From Chryseobacterium gregarium DSM 19109 (GTDB lineage: Bacteria > Bacteroidota > Bacteroidia > Flavobacteriales > Weeksellaceae), in contig NZ_AUMU01000001.1 of assembly GCF_000430845.1 (NCBI RefSeq), forward strand, positions 62,001 to 126,000: DNA of 64,000 bases, given 5' to 3'. The position numbers and the translations under genes are program-made. Position 1 is the stretch's first letter. Every line of letters starts with the position of its first letter. A model generated the notes under the pieces. That model was not told the DNA's origin. It saw only the letters and a list, made by a program, of their open reading frames with translations, and ran no database searches. Positions 1-7,418 of the stretch are shown here, piece by piece.

Positions 1-255
1 CCGTACTAAAGTGTTGGCCCGGCGAAAGATATTATCCACATCCCGGTTTTCTGTTAAGCGTTCACCATTGTCGGTTAACGTACTGATTGTATCGATACTT
101 ATTAAATGGAAATAATCGTTCGGCTTGTTTTCCAGTTCCAAACTTATTTCAATGAAATCTGACATGCTGACGGCATGGGACAGTACCACCTTTTCCTGTG
201 CACGGACCGGGGAATTGCTGATCAGCAAAACTGCCGCAAAGATTATTTTTTTCAT
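1..255 (-). CDS. N-terminal part of an exported protein, cut by window edge
   Basis: An open frame runs from an ATG at 253-255 to the window edge without a stop (85 codons). The first 20 residues, starting MKKIIFAAVLLISNSPVRAQ, look like a Sec signal peptide ending in an A-Q signal peptidase I site, so the protein is probably periplasmic or outer-membrane. The visible mature part is acidic and polar with no motif I recognise. The C-terminal part lies outside the window, so the function cannot be judged. It is on the same strand as the next gene and about 60 bases downstream of it, so the two may be co-transcribed. Confidence 0.75.
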   Translation of the reverse strand, partial: MKKIIFAAVLLISNSPVRAQEKVVLSHAVSMSDFIEISLELENKPNDYFHLISIDTISTLTDNGERLTENRDVDNIFRRANTLVR

Positions 256-318
256 TTTATTTCAAAGTTGCTTATCACGTTTGTTCAAATACAAAGAAAG
301 CAGACCTCCAAAAGGAGC

Positions 319-780
319 TTACCGTTTACCTTGTTGTTCATCAAAGTTATCAAAGTAGGAATAATCTTTCGTGATCAATCCGTTTTCGATCGTAAAAATT
401 GTACAGACCGGAAGAGTGAATGCTGAATGATCAGGAGCCGTGCCGGTAGAAATAAATTCTACGATGATATGTGTGGGGCCGGAAGGATAGATCCGGATGA
501 CCTTATCATGCAGATCGGGGAAGACTTCATTGAGCTTAGAATATTTATCTGATGTTTGCTGCCTTGTCTGCTTTACGATCCCGTCTCCTAATGACGGGTC
601 TTTAAAGTCGGAATCTGGCGCATACATATTTGCAAGCTTGGTCCATTCATGATCATTGAAATGTTTAAAATACTGTTCAACGATCTGTTGATTGGGGGTT
701 TTATTCACCGTTTTTTCTTTATGCTCATGACATGCGGTGAATGTAACAGCTGTTATCAATATCCATCGTAATTTTTTCAT
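319..780 (-). CDS. SnoaL/NTF2-like lipoprotein
   Basis: A 153-residue protein starting MKKLRWILITAVTFTAC. Cys17 sits in a plausible lipobox (FTAC), so it is probably a lipoprotein. An upstream in-frame ATG at 817-819 would put 13 polar residues before the signal sequence, so I chose the later start. The mature part (EQYFKHFNDHEWTKLANMYA, then a DPSLG turn and late beta-strands) has the layout of the cone-shaped SnoaL-like/NTF2 fold, a family that includes small-molecule isomerases, hydrolases and plain binding proteins. The substrate cannot be told. It may be co-transcribed with the partial exported gene that follows it. Confidence 0.7.
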   Translation of the reverse strand: MKKLRWILITAVTFTACHEHKEKTVNKTPNQQIVEQYFKHFNDHEWTKLANMYAPDSDFKDPSLGDGIVKQTRQQTSDKYSKLNEVFPDLHDKVIRIYPSGPTHIIVEFISTGTAPDHSAFTLPVCTIFTIENGLITKDYSYFDNFDEQQGKR

Positions 781-1276
781 ATATTTTATCTTTATGATCA
801 GGACTTGTTCATATCTCATCCAACCAGGGAAATTCGTAGTGAATAAATATATAATAATAAAGTAATAGTCTGGATGATGCTTTTTAAATAATAGAAAAAT
901 TCTTTTTCTAAGGTCAGTTCAGTAAATATATGTAAACTTTTTGTTTAGGTGAGATTGCCAATAGACCGGCAATTTTGCAGCGGAACTTAAGGAATTGATC
1001 ATCATCTGGAAACCATAAACACTAATAAACCAAGAAAAAGATTTGTCTGATTTACAACATGGAATAGAATCTCCAAAAGAAATAATCTAAGGAAATCATT
1101 TTACTGTAAAATCATTTGATAGAGAGGTTAATAGCAGCCATTGGGCCTGAATATATTTCACAAAATACAATAAGACGGTGCAGAATTTCGATTTGAGTAT
1201 CTCAGAAGTAGAAATCTGTTAGTTAGTATATATGGCTTTTCATTAATGATATATTCCGGCCGGCAGACTTTTATAT
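781..1276. other. Intergenic stretch, no gene seen
   Basis: About 500 AT-rich bases between the start of the SnoaL-like lipoprotein gene and the end of the receiver gene, both on the minus strand. I found no convincing open frame, no tRNA fold, and no clear terminator or repeat. Confidence 0.5.
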
Positions 1277-1675
1277 TTAAAGCAGTACTTCATCCGGCTC
1301 ATTACCGTCACCGTCTTTAAGATACTTGGCAATCAGTTTTTCCAGTTCGTATAAATCAAAGGGCTTTCTTAAATAATCGTTTGCTTTCGATTCATTTTTC
1401 AATGCGACAATGTTAATGCTGGCGCTTATAATGATAACGGGAATGTGATCAAATTCTTTATAAGTCCTTAAAAGTTTGATCGCTTCTGTTCCTCCGATTT
1501 CCGGGATATAATTATCCATCAGAATAAGATCGGGGCGGAATTTTGAAACCCGTTCAATAATGTCATGTGAAGTTTCTGAAATCTCAACTTCATAACCTTC
1601 ATCAAAAAACACCATTGTAAGAACATCTAAAAGAGTTTTATCGTCGTCAAAAACCAATATTTTCTTTTTGTTCAT
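1277..1675 (-). CDS. Single-domain response regulator (receiver only)
   Basis: A 132-residue CheY-like protein consisting of one receiver domain. Visible landmarks are the acidic triad D10-D11-D12, phospho-acceptor D54 (in LMDN), the S84 switch position and K104 in the RKPF motif. There is no output domain, so it probably works by protein contact or as a phosphorelay carrier. It is strikingly like the receiver at 12860: both carry the identical stretch VEISETSHDI, both have LMDN at the phosphorylation site followed by an IPxIGG turn, and all landmarks are in the same register. It is encoded alone, about 4 kb from the large signalling operon, and may be phosphorylated by the same kinases. That link is inference. 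Confidence 0.9.
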   Translation of the reverse strand: MNKKKILVFDDDKTLLDVLTMVFFDEGYEVEISETSHDIIERVSKFRPDLILMDNYIPEIGGTEAIKLLRTYKEFDHIPVIIISASINIVALKNESKANDYLRKPFDLYELEKLIAKYLKDGDGNEPDEVLL

Positions 1676-2012
1676 AAACTTAATAGCAGGATTTATTGAT
1701 TGTCAAATTATTCATATCGCATTAAGCTTTACCAGCGGCTCAGGATTCATTGGCTCCGGCTGATGCTTAATAACAGACAAAGATAAAAAGAATATTTTAT
1801 AAATAAACATGAGTGTAATGCAATGCATTGAATCCGTTCATCGGTTCAAAGCCTGATTTTCAAAACGCTTATTTTATTTTGGAAGTTTGTTTTATTCTTT
1901 GTGAGGGTTAGATTTTCAAAAGAGAATAATGCAAAATAATTTCCGGCAGGCAGTGAAATGCATTTCAATAGTTTATGCCTCAAATGAAACCCTAATGAAC
2001 TTACTGTTATGA
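1676..2012. other. Intergenic stretch, no gene seen
   Basis: About 340 AT-rich bases upstream of the receiver gene and downstream of the beta-lactamase-fold gene. No open frame, strong hairpin or exact TAnnTTTG promoter was seen, although the receiver promoter must lie here. Confidence 0.4.
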
Positions 2013-3143
2013 TTACAGCAGGGGAGTAAGCTCTTCGATCATCAGCCTTACCTGTAAAGGCCTTTGTTTTTTATCTACATCCAGCCGGTTATAAAAGCCT
2101 GTTTTTACAATGACCATATTTTTTTCCGGGACCATAATAATAAACTGGCCTAGAAAACCATAGAAAAACCGGCACTTCACTTCGTTTTCGTCATCGGCCC
2201 ATAGGGTAAAACAAAAAGCGTCATTCGCTTTTGTAGGGGTTAGCAGCTTCCCGCAGTATTCTTTACTGATGAGTTGCTTTCCTTCCCAAGTACCGTTCTG
2301 CATGACAAGCTGGCCTATTTTAGCAAAATCCCGCGGCGTTGCATGGATACAGCAGAAGGCTTTTTCCATCCCTTTTTCATCGGTGCTCCATTTGGCAGGA
2401 AAATCCATTCCCAGCGGCTTCCACAGCTTTTCGGAAAGGTAGGAGGAAAGTTCCCGGCCGGTTGCTTTTCTCAGGGCGAGCCCTAAAAGCTGTGCCGCAA
2501 CACTCTGATATTCATATTTTTCTCCCGGCATTTCTTTTACTTCGATCCCGAATGCCTGTTCCGCAAGATCATCGATGAAATATTGTTTCGAATTTTCTGC
2601 AAAAGGATGGTGGTATTCTTCTTTCCAGTCTAATCCCGCCTGCATGGTCATCAGATGGCGGAAAGTGAGAAACTGGCCGTACCGGCTGTCTTTATAGGAT
2701 GGGAATACCGAAGAAAGAAGCTGGTCTTCAGACTGCAAGTAACCGTCATCAATGGCACAGCCCACTAAAACAGAAAGGATACCTTTAGCCATGGAAAAAG
2801 AATTCATCAGTGAAGAAGAATCGTGCCCTTTCCAATACTGTTCATGAAGCAGTTTATTGTCACGGATAACAACAAGCGACGAAGCCCGTGTTTTTTTAAG
2901 CTCTTGTACCAATCTTTCCGATAAGGTATTGGTATTACAGGTAGTGCTTTTCTGCCAGGGTTTAGGATGGAGATTGGTGACAGCCCGGGATGGAAACTTC
3001 TCTTCATCATCAATGGAAGGAACCAGCGGGCCTTTTTTTAAATTAATGGCAACCGCTTTAAAGATATACCCATATCCTTTGAGATAAATAACAGCAGCAA
3101 ATGCAGAAATGCCTGCGATAATGGCAGATACTATTTTTTTCAT
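2013..3143 (-). CDS. Serine hydrolase, beta-lactamase / class C esterase family
   Basis: A 376-residue protein with the serine-beta-lactamase fold (Pfam Beta-lactamase type). The nucleophile motif S117-M-A-K120 (SxxK) is clear, and Y212 in EYQS is the likely second motif (YxS/YxN). The N-terminus has a hydrophobic helix at about residues 3-21 that could be a signal anchor or uncleaved signal peptide, so it probably acts at or outside the inner membrane. The family includes D-aminopeptidases, esterases and penicillin-recognising enzymes. The length and lack of other motifs fit a general esterase/transesterase rather than a resistance beta-lactamase. It lies 39 bases downstream of a SnoaL-like gene on the same strand, so the two are probably one transcript. 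Confidence 0.85.
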   Translation of the reverse strand: MKKIVSAIIAGISAFAAVIYLKGYGYIFKAVAINLKKGPLVPSIDDEEKFPSRAVTNLHPKPWQKSTTCNTNTLSERLVQELKKTRASSLVVIRDNKLLHEQYWKGHDSSSLMNSFSMAKGILSVLVGCAIDDGYLQSEDQLLSSVFPSYKDSRYGQFLTFRHLMTMQAGLDWKEEYHHPFAENSKQYFIDDLAEQAFGIEVKEMPGEKYEYQSVAAQLLGLALRKATGRELSSYLSEKLWKPLGMDFPAKWSTDEKGMEKAFCCIHATPRDFAKIGQLVMQNGTWEGKQLISKEYCGKLLTPTKANDAFCFTLWADDENEVKCRFFYGFLGQFIIMVPEKNMVIVKTGFYNRLDVDKKQRPLQVRLMIEELTPLL

Positions 3144-3182
3144 TTTAAGAGCAGGGTATTGAAATGGACACAGGAAACAGAT

Positions 3183-3524
3183 TTACTTCTCAATAACAAA
3201 AGCTTTCAGTTCTGCCATTTTACCGTCTTTAAATCTCCAGACATCGCAGTAGTCATAGGCTTTCCACTGATCATCATCGCTTAATATACTGATGCTGCCT
3301 ACTGCCGTTACATAATTTCCTTCTGCAATCGTGTATTCAATATCAAATTTCGGCGGTTTTTTATAAGCTTCTGCCATATAACGGCGTATTTCCTGTTTTC
3401 CTGAAAGGGTTCTGTCTCCTACAAATACCCATTTTGTATCATCGGTACAATAGGAAAGGAATGTTTCATGATCACCTTCCGAAACGGCTGCATTTGCAGT
3501 TTCCAAAACTGTTTTATTATCCAT
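3183..3524 (-). CDS. SnoaL-like / nuclear transport factor 2-like small protein
   Basis: A 113-residue soluble protein with the SnoaL-like layout: an N-terminal helix (ETANAAVSEGDHETFLSYCT), a DDTKWVFVGDRTLSG turn and a beta-rich C-terminal half ending in WRFKDGKMAELKAF. These are typical of the uncharacterised ketosteroid-isomerase-like family. There is no signal peptide, so it is cytoplasmic. It precedes the beta-lactamase-fold gene by 39 bases and is probably in the same operon. The substrate is unknown. Confidence 0.8.
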   Translation of the reverse strand: MDNKTVLETANAAVSEGDHETFLSYCTDDTKWVFVGDRTLSGKQEIRRYMAEAYKKPPKFDIEYTIAEGNYVTAVGSISILSDDDQWKAYDYCDVWRFKDGKMAELKAFVIEK

Positions 3525-3839
3525 AGATTAATTTTTTGTAGGACCGGTATATGGGTGTCACCTTGTCACAGGATGATCACAGGACCAGCTGCATTCAGTT
3601 ATTCAAAGGTTATGCCGCCAGTGGTTTGGGCTTTTAAAATATTTAGCACATACTGTTGCTGATGGCTGTATTTTAAGATTATAACGAAGACGGCTGAAAT
3701 GTTTCAGCCGTCTTTATCATACCTATTTTGTTTAGTTGTTCTTTTGCTGCACACTGCCGTGATAGGCAGGCCCTATATTAATTCCGTAAATTCTTCTTAT
3801 TTCTGTACCTTTTATCATCAGGCACCATGCCTATAAGGA
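3525..3839. other. Intergenic stretch with one strong hairpin
   Basis: About 315 bases between two minus-strand genes. Apart from the hairpin at 3687-3714 I see no gene or promoter here. Confidence 0.4.
3687..3714. terminator. Rho-independent terminator-like hairpin
   Basis: AAGACGGCTGAAA is followed after two bases by TTTCAGCCGTCTT, a stem of about 12 pairs with T-rich sequence on the plus side and a weaker U-tract on the minus side. It lies 126 bases downstream of the 3840-4199 gene, which it may terminate. Confidence 0.6.
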
Positions 3840-4199
3840 TTAGTTAAGCTGATAATTCTGGATCACCAGGCTGAGAATGAAATGCACATAATCTTCTTCT
3901 GCCGCTTTTCTGTTCATCAGTCTGTTTTTATAGTCATAGGAACTCAGCACTTGTGTTAATTTCCGATAGGATTCCAGCTGGTCTCCTTTAATTTTAACCC
4001 TTAAGTTACCGTCCCTTCTTTCAATGATTTCATTATTGAGGGTTCTGACTTTAAACAAAGCCTCCCATAATTTTGGATTGAAACCCATCTTCCCGCCGTA
4101 TCTTTCAACTATATTAACCTTGAACGAATCAAATACGATTGTGTTGAATACAATATTAGAGCCGGCCTCCTGTGTACTAAGCTCAAGTGTATAGTTCAT
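3840..4199 (-). CDS. Hypothetical protein, 119 aa
   Basis: I do not recognise this protein. It has no signal peptide or membrane segment. It begins with a beta-strand-like stretch (MNYTLELSTQEAGSNIVFNT), then FKVNIVERYGG, and ends in a basic, helix-rich half with a hydrophobic tail (FILSLVIQNYQL). Codon use resembles its neighbours. The reading frame is clean and lacks a good competitor on the other strand. It sits 149 bases downstream of the Crp/Fnr-type gene on the same strand, so the two could share a transcript. Confidence 0.6.
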   Translation of the reverse strand: MNYTLELSTQEAGSNIVFNTIVFDSFKVNIVERYGGKMGFNPKLWEALFKVRTLNNEIIERRDGNLRVKIKGDQLESYRKLTQVLSSYDYKNRLMNRKAAEEDYVHFILSLVIQNYQLN

Positions 4200-4348
4200 T
4201 AATTTAAATTTTTACAAATTTAGTCAGAAGCTTAAAAATAACAAAATAAAAGCTTCTGTTTAATTCAAATTGAGGTACTGATTTATTCACATACCGTTAT
4301 TATTCCCGGAAATCTGCGCCTTATCAATGGGTAAATCCATGTTTAGTA

Positions 4349-4945
4349 TTATATATAGATTTTCCTGTTGATAATTTTAAGGACATTATCCTTCTCCAGC
4401 TTTTTGATGGTCCTGATCACCGTTTCGACTCTTAAAGCCGTTATGGAAGCTATTTGCTGCCTGGTGAGAGGGACTTCAAAAGAAAACTGAGTCTGGTCAT
4501 TACTGAAACTCTTCTGATAGTTGAGGGCTCCCTTTATTCTTACTTCAGGACGCAGGGAAGCGTTGTTTTCGAGCATTATGTACTTATAGTACAGGCGCTC
4601 TGACAAAAATTTATTGATATCCCTCGATATCTGCGGGTGATCATCCAGCAACTGGACAAAGCTGCTTTTAGACAGCCTTATCACTTTGGTCTGTTCAAAA
4701 GCGATGGCATTCACAGGATATTGTTCGTCAATAAATAACAAAAGCTCACAGACGCTTAAACCTTTATTCAGAATGGCAAGGATCAGTTCCTTTCCATCGT
4801 CGTCATAATGATTCAGCTTGATTCTTCCTTCGACGATCTGGTAATAGTATTTAGGCTTGCTGCCTTCGGTAAATATAACATGCGAGGGAACAAAATCTTC
4901 TGTCTCGGCTCCGTAGGATAGTAAAAGTTCTTCTGATATTAACAT
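4349..4945 (-). CDS. Crp/Fnr family transcriptional regulator
   Basis: A 198-residue regulator with an N-terminal cyclic-nucleotide-binding-type beta-barrel (about residues 15-115, with EGRIKLNHYDDDGKEL and the late VIRLSKSSF strand) and a C-terminal Crp-type winged helix at about 150-198 (LTRQQIASITALRVETVIRT is the recognition-helix region). No cysteine cluster for an Fnr iron-sulfur centre is visible, so it senses something other than oxygen by that route. An 18-base perfect palindrome lies 82 bases upstream at 5027-5044 and could be its own operator. The divergent neighbour is a small lipoprotein gene. Confidence 0.88.
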   Translation of the reverse strand: MLISEELLLSYGAETEDFVPSHVIFTEGSKPKYYYQIVEGRIKLNHYDDDGKELILAILNKGLSVCELLLFIDEQYPVNAIAFEQTKVIRLSKSSFVQLLDDHPQISRDINKFLSERLYYKYIMLENNASLRPEVRIKGALNYQKSFSNDQTQFSFEVPLTRQQIASITALRVETVIRTIKKLEKDNVLKIINRKIYI

Positions 4946-5026
4946 ACGTATTTGGGGGTTTGCATTTCTTCAATACAAATTATGATCCACTATCAGTGAC
5001 GGTCAATCAAAAAAACAACCGTTCGA

Positions 5027-5044
5027 TTATGATTATAATCATAA
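5027..5044. promoter_or_regulatory. 18-base perfect palindrome, candidate operator
   Basis: TTATGATTA followed immediately by TAATCATAA is perfectly self-complementary. It lies in the 228-base region between the divergent Crp/Fnr-type gene and the small lipoprotein gene, a common place for an autoregulatory site. Which protein binds is unknown. Confidence 0.45.
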
Positions 5045-5131
5045 AATGTTTACGCAGTAATTTAAGATTTTTTTCTGATAGTAATAAGATAATTCTGATT
5101 CTTTTGTGACTGGCATCATAAAATAAAATCG

Positions 5132-5174
5132 TATTGATTGGTAAGTTTGATATAGTTAAATTGACCAATCAATA
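5132..5174 (+). promoter_or_regulatory. 11-base inverted repeat bracketing a TAnnTTTG promoter
   Basis: TATTGATTGGT (5132-5142) and ACCAATCAATA (5164-5174) are perfect inverted copies 21 bases apart. Between them sits an exact Bacteroidota -7 element, TAAGTTTG (5142-5149), and the right arm runs into the ATG of the lipoprotein gene. As transcription should begin after the -7 element, the left arm is not in the mRNA. This suggests a DNA operator rather than an RNA hairpin. Confidence 0.6.
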
Positions 5175-5380
5175 TGAAAAAAGCAATCTTCGTTACCACC
5201 GTTTTAAGTCTGATTACTGTAACAGGGTGTACCAAATCCGAGACGCAGTACAAAGATCGTGACAACCAAATGCAAACCGTTAATGACCCGGCTTCTGATA
5301 CCATCCGCACCCTGCAGGAAGAATCTGATACCGTGCATTCAAAAGGGAAACCTCAGGATATACAGACCGATAATGAATAA
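5174..5380 (+). CDS. Small lipoprotein, 68 aa
   Basis: MKKAIFVTTVLSLITVTGC has a textbook lipoprotein signal with Cys19 in VTGC. The 49-residue mature part is very polar (SETQYKDRDNQMQT, then many S, T, D and E) with no predicted fold and probably is disordered or wraps onto a partner. Small lipoproteins like this are often envelope-stress genes in flavobacteria, but no function can be read here. It has its own palindromic promoter and no close downstream partner, so it is probably monocistronic. It is divergent from the Crp/Fnr-type gene. Confidence 0.8.
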   Translation: MKKAIFVTTVLSLITVTGCTKSETQYKDRDNQMQTVNDPASDTIRTLQEESDTVHSKGKPQDIQTDNE

Positions 5381-5604
5381 TGGATACTGCATAAAGCAAC
5401 TCTTACTAAAATAGAGCAGCACATCTTTATGGAGCTGTTTAACTCTACTTTAAACCACAATTTTTCATAGATCCTTTGATCATGTATATCTGCTGCATTT
5501 ACTCAGCAAAATTCAAAAGGTCAGCAGAATTGGATTTACTGATTTTTTGAGATCAAGTATTCTTAATTTTTATCGGCCTATTCAGATGATACTGTCTGAA
5601 AAAA

Positions 5605-5631
5605 TAAACCCCTGACAAAATCAGGGGTTTA
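5605..5631. terminator. Strong 11-bp hairpin terminator
   Basis: TAAACCCCTGA, loop CAAAA, TCAGGGGTTTA: 11 perfect pairs with A/T-rich flanks on both sides. It separates the lipoprotein transcript from the signalling operon and could act in either direction. Confidence 0.75.
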
Positions 5632-5889
5632 TAATCGAAAGTATATATTTAAGTGAAAAAGTGTTGTCTGTTCTTATTCAAACATTATGCCGCAGTAATC
5701 CTGTTGGGAAAATTTTCACTGAAATAATAAAGAATTTCAATGGATTTATCTGTAATTGGCTGAAAGACTGAGGTAAATATCTTTTAAGTTTATTAAACCC
5801 TATTTTTTCAACAGGATAAAAGAGCCGTTATAAATGTGGTAGGCGGCTTATATTAGTCAAAAAATAGCTGTTTTTCGGAATATTGTAAG

Positions 5890-5897
5890 TATTTTTG
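5890..5897 (+). promoter_or_regulatory. -7 promoter element of the signalling operon
   Basis: TATTTTTG matches the Bacteroidota consensus TAnnTTTG exactly and lies about 42 bases upstream of the first ATG of the operon (5939). No clear -33 TTG was found. Confidence 0.55.
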
Positions 5898-5938
5898 GTA
5901 TTGAAGTAAATATAATTAATTATTGATTTTACATTTCT

Positions 5939-7414
5939 ATGATCTTAATTGTCGATGATAACCAGAGTAACCTTTATTCACTGAAAAAATTATTGGAATC
6001 CAAGGATTTTTCAGTGGATACCGCGAACTCCGGTGAAGAAGCGTTGGGCAAAGCATTGAAAAATGATTACGCCCTTATCATTTTAGATGTCCAGATGCCT
6101 GATATGGATGGCTTTGAAGTTGCTGAAACACTGGCCGGATACAGTAAAACAAAAGAAGTACCGATTATATTTTTGTCAGCCGTCAATACCGATAAAAGAT
6201 TTATAACAAAAGGATATGCTTCAGGAGGTAAAGACTACGTTACCAAGCCGGTAGACCCGGAAATTCTTTTGTTAAAGGTGAAGACTTTCTATAGCCTTCA
6301 GGAACAGAATGTTGCCATGAAAAAAACGCAGCAGAGCCTGGAGCTTGAAGTAAAAGGAAGAAGGGAATCGCAGGTGACCATGAAGTCACAGATCGATCAT
6401 TTCCATCTGATGCTTGAATCTTTACCGCAAATCGCCTTTACGCTGAACGGAGAAGGAATGGTAGATTTTGTGAACGGTAAATGGCATGATTATTCTGCCT
6501 CTGACAAACATTTCCCTGAGACGCACCCTGATGATTTCAGTATCGAAGAAGAATTCGAACGCTGCAGGAAGAAAGGCAAAGCCCTGGAACTGGAAGTACG
6601 GATACAGAATATAGAATCCGGAGATTACCGGTATCATCTGCTTCGTGTGACGCCTGTGTATGAAGGGGATCACATTAAAAACTGGGTAGGCACCTTTACG
6701 GATATTGACGACCAGAAAAAAGTAGAGAAAGAAAAGGACGAATTCCTTAGCATTGCCAGCCATGAGCTGAAGACTCCCCTGACGAGTATTAAAGCATACG
6801 TCCAGCTCCTTGAAAGAAAATTAAAACTGGATAAGGAAAGTCCGGAAGCGGGTTTTGTGACCAAAGCCCAGGATCAGATCGAAAAACTGAATACCCTGAT
6901 TACGGATCTGCTGGACGTTTCCAAGATCGAAAACGGGAAGCTGAAAATCAATAAAAAGCCGACCAATCTTGAAAGCGTGATCAGCAATGCCATCGATACC
7001 ATTCTCCAGACCCATGATGAACATAAAATAAAAATCAAGCGCGACGGCATCCGTCCGGATATTCTTATTCCGCTTGATGCCATACGGATTGAACAGGTGC
7101 TGATCAATTTTCTTACCAATGCCATTAAATATTCCCCTAAGAACAATCAGGTGATTGTTACCACTTTCGTAGATGAAGAAGAACAGGAAGTAAGAGTGAA
7201 TATTACCGATTTCGGAATCGGCATCCCTGATTTCAAACAGGAGGCGGTTTTCCGTAAATTTTACCGTGTGGAAGAGTCTTCACTGCAATTCCAGGGAATG
7301 GGCATCGGCCTGTTCATATGCTCCGAAATCATTAAACAGCACCACGGAAATATCGGTGTTTCCAGTAAAGTTGATGAAGGATCTACATTTTATTTTACCT
7401 TACCATTAAATTAA
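5939..7414 (+). CDS. Receiver-PAS-histidine kinase
   Basis: A 491-residue soluble signalling protein. The order is receiver (about 1-120; D6-D7, phospho-acceptor D50 in ILDVQMPDMDG, lysine in TKPVDP), a linker helix, a PAS-like domain (about 150-262, ending GTFTDIDDQKK), HisKA with H275 in ASHELKTPL, and an HATPase with N box FLTNAIKYS and G box GMGIGLF. An N-terminal receiver on a kinase usually means the kinase is controlled by another phosphorelay. It is the first gene of the operon, with the next gene starting 4 bases after its stop. The membrane-bound kinase downstream may be its partner. Confidence 0.92.
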   Translation: MILIVDDNQSNLYSLKKLLESKDFSVDTANSGEEALGKALKNDYALIILDVQMPDMDGFEVAETLAGYSKTKEVPIIFLSAVNTDKRFITKGYASGGKDYVTKPVDPEILLLKVKTFYSLQEQNVAMKKTQQSLELEVKGRRESQVTMKSQIDHFHLMLESLPQIAFTLNGEGMVDFVNGKWHDYSASDKHFPETHPDDFSIEEEFERCRKKGKALELEVRIQNIESGDYRYHLLRVTPVYEGDHIKNWVGTFTDIDDQKKVEKEKDEFLSIASHELKTPLTSIKAYVQLLERKLKLDKESPEAGFVTKAQDQIEKLNTLITDLLDVSKIENGKLKINKKPTNLESVISNAIDTILQTHDEHKIKIKRDGIRPDILIPLDAIRIEQVLINFLTNAIKYSPKNNQVIVTTFVDEEEQEVRVNITDFGIGIPDFKQEAVFRKFYRVEESSLQFQGMGIGLFICSEIIKQHHGNIGVSSKVDEGSTFYFTLPLN

Positions 7415-7418
7415 TTTC

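Larger units (their letters stand above)
5381..5938. other. Intergenic stretch with terminator and promoter
   Basis: About 560 bases between the small lipoprotein gene and the signalling operon. It contains a strong terminator hairpin (5605-5631) and the promoter of the operon (5890-5897). No open frame worth calling was seen. Confidence 0.5.

Noticed and set aside
5132..5174. Reading the TTGAT and ATCAA half-sites as an Fnr box
   Set aside because: The halves are much too far apart for the standard TTGAT-N4-ATCAA site, although the motif letters agree.
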